Assembly: GCA_900128395.1 (NCBI GenBank)
Contig: LT649487.1
Coordinates: 1-23,517 of the forward strand
DNA from: Stramenopiles sp. TOSAG23-2
Lineage: Eukaryota > Sar
Reading direction: 5' to 3'
DNA length: 23,517 nt
Below are positions 1 through 7,885 of the stretch, in pieces (position 1 is the first letter of the stretch; each line of letters starts with the position of its first letter). The notes beneath the pieces were generated by a model. It was not told where the DNA came from, searched no databases, and was given only the letters and a program-made list of their open reading frames with translations. A program made the translations under genes and the position numbers.

Positions 1-20
1 TTGCATTTTGGCCTTTTGGA

Positions 21-43
21 CGTTCACTGAACGTACGTGAACG
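21..43. repeat. Short inverted repeat upstream of the PhoD-like gene
   Basis: CGTTCAC at 21-27 is inverted as GTGAACG at 37-43, with the palindrome ACGTACGT at 31-38 between them. It lies about 190 bases before the start codon, so it could be a transcription factor site or a weak hairpin. No function can be assigned from the sequence alone. Confidence 0.35.
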
Positions 44-188
44 GTGGCATCTCTGCCCATGGATAATACAGTATTTACTTTAATGTATTTTAACGAAGAT
101 ATATGCAAACATAATATACGTACATATATATATATATATACCAGAACGAACATTGTAATTTCGGAAGAAAGATAATATAACAATAACA

Positions 189-189
<1 letters not shown>

Positions 190-228
<39 letters not shown>
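190..228 (+). repeat. (TAA)13 microsatellite in the 5' leader of the PhoD-like gene
   Basis: Thirteen perfect TAA units end one base before the ATG at 230. A TA dinucleotide run lies at about 124-140. On the opposite strand the repeat reads as poly-tyrosine, which is an artefact. Length variation here would alter the 5' leader of the downstream mRNA. Confidence 0.9.
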
Positions 229-229
229 G

Positions 230-1567
230 ATGATGAAACAACCTTTTCAAAAATTAAACAATAGTTTGGAATTGAATGAAGTTGAGTTGAATAATTCAAT
301 ATCACCAAAATCATCACCAACTAATAATATCGGCATCACTAGTAACAGTCCTAGCAATAATATCGATAGTAATCAAGTGCCTTTATCAAGTAGCAATAAC
401 AATAATACATATAAGAAACAAGGTTGGTTTCCATCAAAATATATTTTACGAGGTTTAATTGTATTTATACCATGTTTCTTATTAATTGCATTTATTGTTA
501 TTTTGGGAGCAATCCATTTCAATACGAAAGTAACTTCCACATCAAAATTTTTACCATTACCAACAGAAGAAACAACAATAACAAAATTAACATTTGGTTC
601 GTGTGCCATGCAATATTTACCTCAGCCTTTTTGGGATACTTTGCATGATCCAATTGGGGTGGGGAATTTCTTTATATTTGGTGGCGATAATGTATATGGC
701 GATAGTATCAAACAACATGAATGGGGTACAGCATGCGAGGATGAAAATTGTGTAAATTTGAATAATGCATACAACGAGCTGGATTCAAAACCATCTTTTA
801 TTGGTTTTAGACAATTGCATCCCATTTTACCAATTTGGGACGATCATGATTTTGGATATAATGATGGTGGTGGTAGTTTTATATATAAAGATATTACATT
901 AAGAAAATTTAAATCATTCTTTGATATTCAAGAGAATGATCCAAGGTATACTCGTAAAGGTTTATATGGTAATTGGTTGTATGGGGATGCATCTAAAAAT
1001 CGTTTATTGCATTTAATTGTATTGGATTTACGATATTACAAGAGTGATTGGGTATTACGCGATCCAAAAAAAGAATATCCAACTGCTGGGCGCTATATAA
1101 ATACAACAGATCCATCGAAAACCATGCTAGGCACCGAGCAATGGCTATGGTTGGAAAAGAATTTATTATCCGTGGATGCAAATGTTTGTGTAATCGTAAG
1201 CTCACTCCAATTTTTATCAGTAGCAACTGCATGGGAGGCATGGAGCCGATTTCCTTTGGAACGGTTGCGTCTGTTGAAATTATTGGATCAATCGAAATGC
1301 AAACAAGTTATATTTTTGACAGGTGATCGACATGTTGGTGGTATCTATAAATATGGAAAGTATTATGAATTAACCTCCAGTTCATTAACGCATACGGTGA
1401 CATATTCAGTTGAAAAGGATAATTTACGTTTGTTTCCATTAGTACATGTAAATAATGTCGCTTCAGTAGTATTTGATTGGAATGCTAATCGTGTTATCTT
1501 AAATTTACATAGTACAGAAGGTAGGCAAGCTGGTGAAATTTTACAATCGTACAATATAACATTTTAA
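230..1567 (+). CDS. Membrane-anchored PhoD-like metallophosphatase
   Basis: The 445-residue product has a Ser/Asn-rich N-terminus (about 1-65), one hydrophobic span (about 72-95) and then a PhoD/alkaline phosphatase D-like catalytic domain. Visible metal-site motifs are GSC (123-125), GDNVYGD (152-158), WDDHD (203-207) and GDRHVGG (365-371), in the order known for PhoD-like phosphatases. The domain probably hydrolyses phosphate mono- or diesters. The single span with no cleavage site suggests a type II membrane protein whose catalytic domain faces the lumen or outside; that topology is inferred. The start is the first of two consecutive ATGs (230 and 233) after the TAA repeat, and no intron is needed. 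AATAAA-like signals follow the stop near 1590-1610. The substrate cannot be told from the sequence. Confidence 0.85.
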   Translation: MMKQPFQKLNNSLELNEVELNNSISPKSSPTNNIGITSNSPSNNIDSNQVPLSSSNNNNTYKKQGWFPSKYILRGLIVFIPCFLLIAFIVILGAIHFNTKVTSTSKFLPLPTEETTITKLTFGSCAMQYLPQPFWDTLHDPIGVGNFFIFGGDNVYGDSIKQHEWGTACEDENCVNLNNAYNELDSKPSFIGFRQLHPILPIWDDHDFGYNDGGGSFIYKDITLRKFKSFFDIQENDPRYTRKGLYGNWLYGDASKNRLLHLIVLDLRYYKSDWVLRDPKKEYPTAGRYINTTDPSKTMLGTEQWLWLEKNLLSVDANVCVIVSSLQFLSVATAWEAWSRFPLERLRLLKLLDQSKCKQVIFLTGDRHVGGIYKYGKYYELTSSSLTHTVTYSVEKDNLRLFPLVHVNNVASVVFDWNANRVILNLHSTEGRQAGEILQSYNITF

Positions 1568-1868
1568 ATTATAATTATCTCAAAGTAAAAAATAAAATTT
1601 TAAAATAAAATATGGCAGTTTAATCAAAATTATTTAAAATATATTTTTAATAATTTTAATATTTTATACGAAAGCCAGTGTAATATTAAAATATTTATAT
1701 CGAAGCGGTTCGTAATATATCATAGATAGTGTTCTTTTTTTAAATAACTCGCGATTACATGTGTGTGTTTTTATTAAAAAAAAGTGCGAGCGCTTCATGT
1801 TCATTTTACGATTAACTCTCTCTATTTCGTACGTATTAATATACGATGTTTCGTTAATTTTATTTTTC
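1568..1868. other. Convergent AT-rich intergenic region
   Basis: This is the 3' flank shared by the PhoD-like gene (+) and the hypothetical gene on the - strand. It holds AATAAA-like sequences soon after 1567 and AT-rich filler. I see no gene or structured RNA. Confidence 0.6.
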
Positions 1869-2258
1869 TTATGGAATAAGAAAAAGGTTACTTTCTTCTA
1901 CCACTTGATCATATCTTTCTAGAGTTAAAAATCCTTTCTCTTTTTCCCATTGCTTTCTATCAAATTTTACGGCATTAATATCATCATCGTCGTCGGAATC
2001 ATCTGATCCATTAACAAAATTAGCATCATCATTATGATTTCTGCCGTCTCTATTATTTTGCTTGTCGGTTCCATTGCTATCATCAATATTTGTACGATCA
2101 ACATACCCTAAAAGATCAACAATTTCATTTGTTTGCTCTATTAATACTTCTTTACAATTTTCTATTGACAAAATCTTTTCGCTAAAACCATTCGAATTGT
2201 GCAAAATTTGATGAAACGTACCTACAATCTGATCTGTATCTTCGATGATTTCTTTCAT
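1869..2258 (-). CDS. Hypothetical acidic protein, or 3' part of a frameshifted gene
   Basis: This 129-residue frame is not recognised. Residues about 1-55 look helical and amphipathic, the middle is Asn/Asp-rich with a run of aspartates, and the C-terminus is charged (KQWEKEKGF). Its ATG lies two bases beyond the stop of the frame at 2261-2707. It may be the 3' half of that gene after a frameshift, or the second cistron of a dicistronic mRNA. Its own frame is open upstream of the ATG for only about 24 bases. It ends convergently with the PhoD-like gene. No function is proposed. Confidence 0.5.
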   Translation of the reverse strand: MKEIIEDTDQIVGTFHQILHNSNGFSEKILSIENCKEVLIEQTNEIVDLLGYVDRTNIDDSNGTDKQNNRDGRNHNDDANFVNGSDDSDDDDDINAVKFDRKQWEKEKGFLTLERYDQVVEESNLFLIP

Positions 2259-2260
2259 GA

Positions 2261-2707
2261 TTATTCTCTCGAGTATAATTCGTCATTATTTGTATCTTTG
2301 AAAAATGTATAGGATGGACGACGATCTTCATCTGCAATATATTCGTTCTTATTATCATGATTATTTGATTTATCTGTTTTACCAGCACCATTTACATCAT
2401 TATGATAGTCATAGAATTTCATTATAACATCTTTTTTGTGAAATAAAGAAGTAGTATCATTATTATGTTTCACGCTTGGATATTGTTTTGAAAACATACA
2501 TCGTGTCCGCTCCTTTGTCTCATCATATTTGTCAGTCAATGCAATTTCAATATTTGTTGGATCATTAGATGCCTTTGTAACAATTTCAAATAGATTTTGA
2601 TTCTGATCTTCCCATACTTCACCCGTTTTACATGTATTTAAAAATTCGTCATACGTTTTTTTCTTTTGATTACCAAGCATACGTACGTTTTTTTCTTCAC
2701 ACGACAT
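2261..2707 (-). CDS. Hypothetical protein, or 5' part of a frameshifted gene
   Basis: This 148-residue frame has a plausible ATG at 2707 (MSCEEKNVRML). The N-terminal about 85 residues have mixed, globular-looking composition and the rest is Asn/Asp/Lys-rich. I see no signal peptide, membrane span or known motif. It stops only two bases before the ATG of the next - strand frame, so the two may form one protein of about 277 residues broken by an indel near 2262-2283. The 720-base upstream region is shared divergently with the phosphatidylinositol synthase gene. No function is proposed. Confidence 0.5.
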   Translation of the reverse strand: MSCEEKNVRMLGNQKKKTYDEFLNTCKTGEVWEDQNQNLFEIVTKASNDPTNIEIALTDKYDETKERTRCMFSKQYPSVKHNNDTTSLFHKKDVIMKFYDYHNDVNGAGKTDKSNNHDNKNEYIADEDRRPSYTFFKDTNNDELYSRE

Positions 2708-3427
2708 GGTGGATTTGTCGATATTATTGATGTTTTGATCTTTTTCTTGTATTGTATATATATGTATATCTGTATTTTTTTCAGTATTAGTATTGTTCTC
2801 TATGATGTTATCTATATATATATATATATACGTGTGTGTGAGTAATCGTCTGCGTCTTGTATAAATGTATATGTTGTTCTATTTTTACTTTATTGAATGA
2901 TTTTGATTCTTGGCCATTTCTCCGCAGAGATGTGTTCGGTATATATATGCCACATCATATAATACATAAAGTCAATTAATAGTAGTCGTCTGCGTCGTCA
3001 GACGACACTCTCTTACTTTCGAAAGAAAGTATAATCCCTTAAATATGATAATGTATTAATACCTTAAACTGATACATCATCTCTCCATTTGCAGCAAAAC
3101 CTTGGCGACATTATTATAAATTTTATTATATTATTGCACACTTTTTTTTTCACCAAATAATCACACGCGCATCAATAATATATGTATATAAAATAGATCT
3201 AATATATATGTGATGTGCATATTATAGATATATAATTTCAATAATGGATAGATAGATATTATATGAAAGAACAAAAATAAATTTCATACCATTTTCTTCA
3301 TTTTACACAAAAAACACACATATATAACCATATAGATACAGTTTTATATATTTAGAAATAATATATAGTTGCATTAAGATATACACAATTGAATAAAAAG
3401 AATAATTAAACATCCAATATAATAATA
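2708..3427. promoter_or_regulatory. Divergent intergenic and promoter region with hairpins and microsatellites
   Basis: This lies between divergently read genes and so should hold both promoters. It contains a TA run running into TG repeats (about 2813-2840). One perfect inverted repeat is GTCGTCTG (2985-2992) with CAGACGAC (2999-3006). A second hairpin is ACTTTC (3015-3020), GAAA loop, GAAAGT (3025-3030). The string TCGTCTGCGTC occurs near 2847 and again near 2986. There is no convincing ORF or RNA gene. Confidence 0.5.
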
Positions 3428-4174
3428 ATGCCAACAAAAGCACGTTCTGTAAGCAAAAAAACATCATCTTCACCGAAGACTACCAATACCAAGAAACCAA
3501 CGGGAAAAAACGCTAAGTCGCATCCACGATCTTATTTGGATGTCTTATTATATGTGCCAAATTTAATTGGTTATGCTCGTGTTATATTGACAGGAGTCTT
3601 CTTTTATTATGCATTTGAACAAGAAAATTATTTATTTGCTATAACTAGTTACGTTGCATCTTTTTCTTTGGATTTTTTCGATGGATATTTTGCTCGGCTA
3701 TTGAATCAATGTTCAAAGTTTGGCCAAGTATTAGATATGGTTACAGATCGTGTATCGACTGCTATTTTACTAGTTGTATTGTCAATGTTACAACCAGAGC
3801 GAAGTCGTATCTATTCATTTCTATTGGCATTAGATTTCTCTTCTCATTGGTTTCATATGAAAAGTGCTGGTTCCGGTCATCATAAAAAAGTGGATGAAAA
3901 TCGTAATATTATTTTGCGTTTATATTATGCAACATATGTTGTATTTGGATATTGTTGCGTAAGTGCGGAATTTACATATATTGTATTGTACGCATTGCAT
4001 TACGAGCCGAACTTAATGTTTCCAATACTTGGAATTTCATTTCAAAATATTTTAACATATTGTTTAATACCAGGATGTGTTGTTAAAAATATTGTAAATG
4101 TTGCACAATTATGGAGTGCAATGTGTACTATTGCAGCAGAGGATGCAAACGAACATAATAATAAGAAGAAATAA
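3428..4174 (+). CDS. PIS: CDP-diacylglycerol--inositol 3-phosphatidyltransferase (PI synthase)
   Basis: The 248-residue product makes phosphatidylinositol from CDP-diacylglycerol and myo-inositol in the ER or Golgi membrane. The complete CDP-alcohol phosphotransferase signature D-G-x2-A-R-x8-G-x3-D-x3-D is present at residues 85-107, with D85, G86, A89, R90, G99, D103 and D107. The following LDFSSHWFHM segment (135-144) resembles the LD-x-SHW segment known in eukaryotic PI synthases and separates it from choline/ethanolamine or cardiolipin enzymes. About five hydrophobic segments lie between 40 and 230. A Lys/Ser-rich extension (1-33) precedes the conserved YVPNLIGYAR region, and the Lys-rich C-terminus (HNNKKK) could be an ER-retention type tail. 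Length is near the family norm. The start ATG follows an A-rich leader. Confidence 0.93.
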   Translation: MPTKARSVSKKTSSSPKTTNTKKPTGKNAKSHPRSYLDVLLYVPNLIGYARVILTGVFFYYAFEQENYLFAITSYVASFSLDFFDGYFARLLNQCSKFGQVLDMVTDRVSTAILLVVLSMLQPERSRIYSFLLALDFSSHWFHMKSAGSGHHKKVDENRNIILRLYYATYVVFGYCCVSAEFTYIVLYALHYEPNLMFPILGISFQNILTYCLIPGCVVKNIVNVAQLWSAMCTIAAEDANEHNNKKK

Positions 4175-4222
4175 AAATATAAAAAAAGGACTATAGCGTA
4201 AGCGTGCTATAGCGGCATATTA

Positions 4223-4531
4223 TAATTGGAAGCAATAACATATTTCTCACTAAACTAAAAGATGGACAATGAATCGTAAAATATTGCCGATATACGCGAA
4301 TATATTTTACGAAAAAATATAATTTAATATTTATGCTTTATATATATTAATATATCATACGCACAAATAATTTACTTTTTATAAAAAAATTTACTCATGA
4401 TAATTCCTATGATACTCTTCAGATACGAGTCGTACGAGTAGAATAATGTGTACACAATAACTGGAGGCAATAAACATCTCTCTCTCACACTAAACTGAAA
4501 GATGGGCAATGTGAATCGTATTATTGCGATA
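4223..4531. repeat. Pair of diverged ~70-bp direct repeats
   Basis: Copy 1 (4223-4292) and copy 2 (4458-4531) align over most of their length with small indels. Both share TAA(T/C)TGGA(A/G)GCAATAA, TAAACT(A/G)AAAGATGG(A/G)CAAT and GAATCGTA blocks in the same order. The offset is about 235 bases. The divergence suggests an old local duplication in the intergenic DNA. Confidence 0.75.
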
Positions 4532-4631
4532 GAGTTCATCGAAATCCACATCATATACTTCGTATAAAATTATTTTACCGTACGTACATATGAAAACCTC
4601 TCAAAATATCCTCATTCAATTGCACTTCATC

Positions 4632-4655
4632 CACACACACACACACACACACACA
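4632..4655. repeat. (CA)12 microsatellite
   Basis: Twelve uninterrupted CA units lie just beyond the 3' end of the SDR gene. Confidence 0.9.
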
Positions 4656-4673
4656 TATACGACCAATATCATA

Positions 4674-5630
4674 TTACCATGGAATTTCTAAACCATCTTC
4701 ACAATTAATAAATTTACCATTGTTTTCTTTTGTCAAGATATTGATTTCATGCAATACACGTTTACATGCAATGTCGCTTGTAACTGCACCTTCAATATCC
4801 CATATCTCCGCATATTTTCTTGTCATATCTGTACGAATGAAACCTGGATGAAGTATTATCGTGGTAATACCTTTATCTTTCAATTCATTCGCTACTAATT
4901 TACCAGCCATATTTGCTGCTGATTTAGACATATGATGCCCATAATCACCACCATTTGGACATTGTGTATCACGCCAACCAACTGAACCACCTTGAGATGT
5001 AATCATAGCAATTTTCGATCCTTGCTTTAAATTACCTGCATTGTAAATTGCATTCGTTACACGTAACATACCTACTGCACAAATATCAATCATTTTCATT
5101 TCCTCGCTGAAATCCATTGTACCATCTAAAATACTTTCACGTTCTTTCATGAAATATCCAGCATTGTTGATTAAAATATCGACATTTACACCTTTTAATC
5201 CTTTTACTAATGTTTTCATATTATCGTCAATAGTCACATCTACCCCTTCAATAATTTTGTATGGTTTAGTAGCTTTTAAATCAGCGCTTGCTTTACGACA
5301 CGCAGCAATTACCTCTGCACCATTTGCAATTGCTTCTTTTACAAGAGCTAGGCCCAAACCTCGATTTGTACCAGTAATCACGATATATTTCCCTTCCAAA
5401 TCTAAGCCGTTAAAATGTTGTTCGATATTTAATGCACGTGTATCCGATGTAGCTTTTTGATGTGCGAATCTAGCTACTTGATCAGCCATAGAATAATTAT
5501 TAGAATCATTTTTTTTATTATTATTTATCAAACTATATACCATGGCACCAGCAGCTGCACTAACTGCCATTAATAATAAAGAAGATGACGATGCAGATGT
5601 ATTAGACATTTTTAAAAACGCTTTTGACAT
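4674..5630 (-). CDS. Membrane-anchored short-chain dehydrogenase/reductase with altered active site
   Basis: The 318-residue product begins with a hydrophobic anchor (about 15-35), then a classical SDR Rossmann domain from about 80. The cofactor loop is TGTNRGLG (87-94, TGxxxGxG), the structural motif is NNAG (155-158), and the serine region is ITSQGGS (210-216, likely catalytic S212). The expected YxxxK reads H232-H-M-S-K236, so the position four before the lysine is His, and the nearest Tyr is Y230. HPGF (261-264) and RTDMT follow as in C-factor-like SDRs. The second Met (M8) is an alternative start. Substrate is unknown. It may be a weak reductase, use Y230 instead, or be a pseudoenzyme. 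Family membership is firm; activity is not. Confidence 0.88.
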   Translation of the reverse strand: MSKAFLKMSNTSASSSSLLLMAVSAAAGAMVYSLINNNKKNDSNNYSMADQVARFAHQKATSDTRALNIEQHFNGLDLEGKYIVITGTNRGLGLALVKEAIANGAEVIAACRKASADLKATKPYKIIEGVDVTIDDNMKTLVKGLKGVNVDILINNAGYFMKERESILDGTMDFSEEMKMIDICAVGMLRVTNAIYNAGNLKQGSKIAMITSQGGSVGWRDTQCPNGGDYGHHMSKSAANMAGKLVANELKDKGITTIILHPGFIRTDMTRKYAEIWDIEGAVTSDIACKRVLHEINILTKENNGKFINCEDGLEIPW

Positions 5631-5998
5631 ATATTTTTATTTCTATTTAGATAAGAATTGGTTCTTTTAATTATAATTAACAATGAACTAATTGTTTTGA
5701 TATTTATAATATATATAAGATGATATTGTACTTTTTATAATTTACATTTACACTTGTATGTATTATATGGTATATAGTTCTTCTATAGCTCACCTTTTAC
5801 TTCGAAAATACATACATTCCTATATAGGATAGAAATAATAAAATAGCAGGTTCACAGCACTGATAATATTGAAATCGATCATCGAATAATAATAATAATA
5901 AATAAGTTGGTTTTATGTTGAAGATAGAATTGTGGTAAGCTGGTATGAGCTATTATACTCGTATTTATTATAATCAAACAAAAATGTTTAAAAAAAAT
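5631..5998. other. AT-rich intergenic region
   Basis: This is the upstream flank of the SDR gene and the 3' flank of the SOUL gene, both on the - strand. It has a short AAT repeat near 5886-5903 and no coding or RNA signal that I can see. Confidence 0.55.
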
Positions 5999-6661
5999 TT
6001 ATAAATTACTATTGGACATTGTATCATTATCATTTTGTAACTCAACTATAATTTCATTCGTTCGTAAAAATGGTATCGTAAATGGGGGATTGTATCGAGC
6101 CAGTTGCCAAGTTCCCGTGTGATATCCTTTTGATTTTAAAGTAGAAATGAATTGTGTGGCTTTTTCTTCACCTTGTTTTTCATTTATATTCCACGTAAAT
6201 TGTATTACAGCACATTTACGTTTTGGTATTTCACGTAATTTTACATTTTTATTTGTAGGGACAGGTGCAGATTCAATCGTTTTATATTCTTTTGGCAATA
6301 CAAATGCCATCATCATGCCATTTGAACTACTATTATTTAATACGGGTGCAGTCATATTAATTTTTTGATTTATTACAGGAGCTGTCATTGCAATTTTTTG
6401 ATTAATGACCGGTGCAGTCATTGCTATCTTCGCACCATTTTTATTTTCTTTACCACTCCCAGCATGAATACGATTTTCTGGTGTACCAAAAACACCAATA
6501 TATCTAGCTAATGTACGAAAACCATTATTACCTTGATCAATCGTTTCAGCAACTACACATGGTTCATAATCTCTTATTTCAAATGTATCTTCTTTTTTAA
6601 CAAGTTGAAATGGCATTTGTTCAACGTCAATTGCTCCTCCTATCATCCTAAAAAATTCCAT
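5999..6661 (-). CDS. SOUL haem-binding-like protein with triplicated MTAPV motif
   Basis: The 220-residue product matches the SOUL/HEBP family, which binds haem or tetrapyrroles in the cytosol or plastid. Conserved features are FEIRDYEPCVVAET near the start, the MTAPV segment, and AFVLPKEY followed by the C-terminal YNPPFTIPFLRTNEI. I chose the ATG at 6661 because it has a good context (AAAATGG), begins just before the conserved domain and gives a family-like length. The frame stays open to an ATG at 6913, but those 84 residues are Lys/Asn/Ile-rich and contain a 22-bp DNA repeat, so they look like leader. A targeting role for them is not excluded. The MTAPV segment is present three times in tandem, as KIAMTAPVINQ twice and KINMTAPVLNN once. 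Confidence 0.85.
   Translation of the reverse strand: MEFFRMIGGAIDVEQMPFQLVKKEDTFEIRDYEPCVVAETIDQGNNGFRTLARYIGVFGTPENRIHAGSGKENKNGAKIAMTAPVINQKIAMTAPVINQKINMTAPVLNNSSSNGMMMAFVLPKEYKTIESAPVPTNKNVKLREIPKRKCAVIQFTWNINEKQGEEKATQFISTLKSKGYHTGTWQLARYNPPFTIPFLRTNEIIVELQNDNDTMSNSNL
6332..6430 (-). repeat. Three tandem 33-bp (11-residue) repeats inside the SOUL gene
   Basis: The units are 6398-6430, 6365-6397 and 6332-6364 in coding order. Units 1 and 2 encode identical 11-residue peptides but differ synonymously in seven of eleven codons. The duplication is therefore not recent, and the protein sequence appears selected. Confidence 0.9.
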
Positions 6662-6720
6662 TTTAAATGATTGATTTGGTGGTGGTGGTGTATAGCGTTT
6701 TAATTGGTTTATTAATAATA

Positions 6721-6800
6721 TATTAATATTGAAATGTTTTTTGAGTGAAGACGTTTTATTAATGAGGTTAATATTATGTATTAATATTGAAATGTTTTTT
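6721..6800. repeat. 22-bp direct repeat upstream of the SOUL start
   Basis: The same 22 bases starting TATTAATATTGAAATG occur at 6721-6742 and 6779-6800. They fall in the stretch that could be the 5' leader or an N-terminal extension of the SOUL gene. The repeat favours leader sequence. Confidence 0.8.
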
Positions 6801-7081
6801 TCTTTTGGTTTTTGTTTTTGTTTCTTATTATCTGTTTGATGTTCATCATGGGTAGACCTAGGCGAGTAAGGATATATTATATGTGTTATCTTCTTATGAC
6901 TCAATAAGTACATCGAAGTTCGATTTTCTTTTAATCGATGATGTGATGGTGCTACAATGGTATTTCCATGGTTTAAAAGGAATAGATTATAAATATCAAG
7001 AAATCACAATTTTTACTTAGATGTGAATATTATTGAGATTGCAATATCTTACATCCTTTCCTTGTGAAGGATTACACGTCA

Positions 7082-7155
7082 GTTTTCTTGGTCTAGTTGG
7101 TTATGACGACCGCCTAACACGCGGTAGGTCGTGGGTTCGATTCCCACAGAAAACT
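7082..7155 (+). tRNA. tRNA-Val: tRNA-Val (anticodon AAC)
   Basis: A full cloverleaf of 74 nt folds. The acceptor stem GTTTTCT (7082-7088) pairs with AGAAAAC (7148-7154), and T7155 is the discriminator base. The D arm is GTC/GAC. The anticodon stem ACCGC/GCGGT carries loop CTAACAC, with anticodon AAC. The variable loop is AGGTC, and the T arm is GTGGG TTCGATT CCCAC. The internal Pol III A box TGGTCTAGTTGG and B box GGTTCGATTCC match consensus. There is no intron and no encoded CCA, as expected for a eukaryotic nuclear gene. Confidence 0.96.
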
Positions 7156-7156
7156 C

Positions 7157-7164
7157 TTTTTTTT
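7157..7164 (+). terminator. RNA polymerase III T8 terminator
   Basis: Eight consecutive T residues begin two bases after the tRNA discriminator base. This is a standard Pol III stop signal, and it is also the left edge of the adenine-depleted tract. Confidence 0.85.
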
Positions 7165-7324
7165 GTCCTTCTTTCTCTCTTCTTCTTCTTCTCCTTCTTC
7201 TCGTCCTCTCGGCGTTGTTTTTTTCCCCTTCCTTCTTTTTTTTTTTCCCCTTCTTCCCCCGTGTTTCCCCCGTGTTTTTTTTTTCCCCCTCTTTATCCGT
7301 TTCGTTGTTTGCCGTTTGCTTGTT

Positions 7325-7396
7325 CTGCTTCTCCTTTCTTCTGCTTCTTGTTTCTTTCCTCTGCTTCTCCTTTCTTCTAGTTCTTGTTTCTTTCCT
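7325..7396 (+). repeat. 36-bp tandem duplication in the T/C-rich tract
   Basis: Two adjacent 36-base units begin with CTGCTTCTCCTTTCTTCT and differ at two positions (GC versus AG near 7379). A partial, diverged third unit starts at 7397. Confidence 0.85.
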
Positions 7397-7885
7397 CTGC
7401 TGTTCCTCTTCTTCTCCCTGTTTCATTTTTCTCTCTGCCTCTTCCTTTTGCTGCTCTTCTTGTTTTGTGTGGCGCTCTTTTGCCTGTTTTGCTTTTGCCT
7501 TTCCTGTTTTTCTTTTTTTTTGCTTCTGCTCCTTTTGTGTCCTTGCCTTGCTCCGTTGTTTGCCTCTCTCGCCTCGTTCTTCTTCCCGTCCTAGTTGCCG
7601 CTGCTGCTGCTCTCTCTCTTTCTCTCTCTTTCTCTCTCTTTCTCTCTCCTCTTTTTGCTTTTGCCTCCGGTTGTTCTGTTTTGGTTCCTCCCCTTGTTCT
7701 TCTGTGGTTGGTCTTTGCTTGGTGTTTTGTGTCTTTTTTCCCGTTTTGCGTTTGCTTCTTGCCTTTCTTGCTCTTTGCTCGGCTCTGGCTTGTTTTCCCG
7801 CGTTGCTTGTCTTCTCTTGGTCTCTTTGCGGCCTTTTTCTCCTTGGTCCCTTCGCTCCTTTTTGTCCGCCTGCCTGCTTTTGTCC

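Larger units (their letters stand above)
4175..4673. other. Convergent intergenic region with a diverged duplication
   Basis: This lies between the 3' ends of the PI synthase (+) and SDR (-) genes. It holds an imperfect direct repeat (4223-4292 and 4458-4531), two CTATAGCG copies near 4192-4216, and a CA microsatellite (4632-4655). The ORF-like stretches here have no coding character. Confidence 0.6.
7157..7885 (+). repeat. Adenine-depleted T/C-rich low-complexity tract
   Basis: Across 729 bases the + strand has four adenines only (7295, 7379, 7425, 7593), and 7594-7885 has none. T and C dominate, but G occurs throughout, so this is not simply a polypyrimidine run. Every stop codon contains A (and the complements TTA, CTA and TCA do too), so all six frames are almost entirely open. 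Long predicted proteins here are composition artefacts. Sub-repeats include a 36-bp tandem pair (7325-7360, 7361-7396) and an about 10-bp CT-rich satellite near 7611-7650. It begins at the tRNA terminator. Function and origin are unknown; triplex-forming DNA is possible. Confidence 0.9.

Noticed and set aside
90-320. Poly-tyrosine frame on the - strand
   Set aside because: It is the complement of the TAA microsatellite and overlaps the start of the PhoD-like gene.
6662-6913. 84-residue N-terminal extension of the SOUL protein
   Set aside because: It is low-complexity and contains a 22-bp direct DNA repeat. The ATG at 6661 has a better context and fits family length. It was not chosen, but a targeting role is not excluded.
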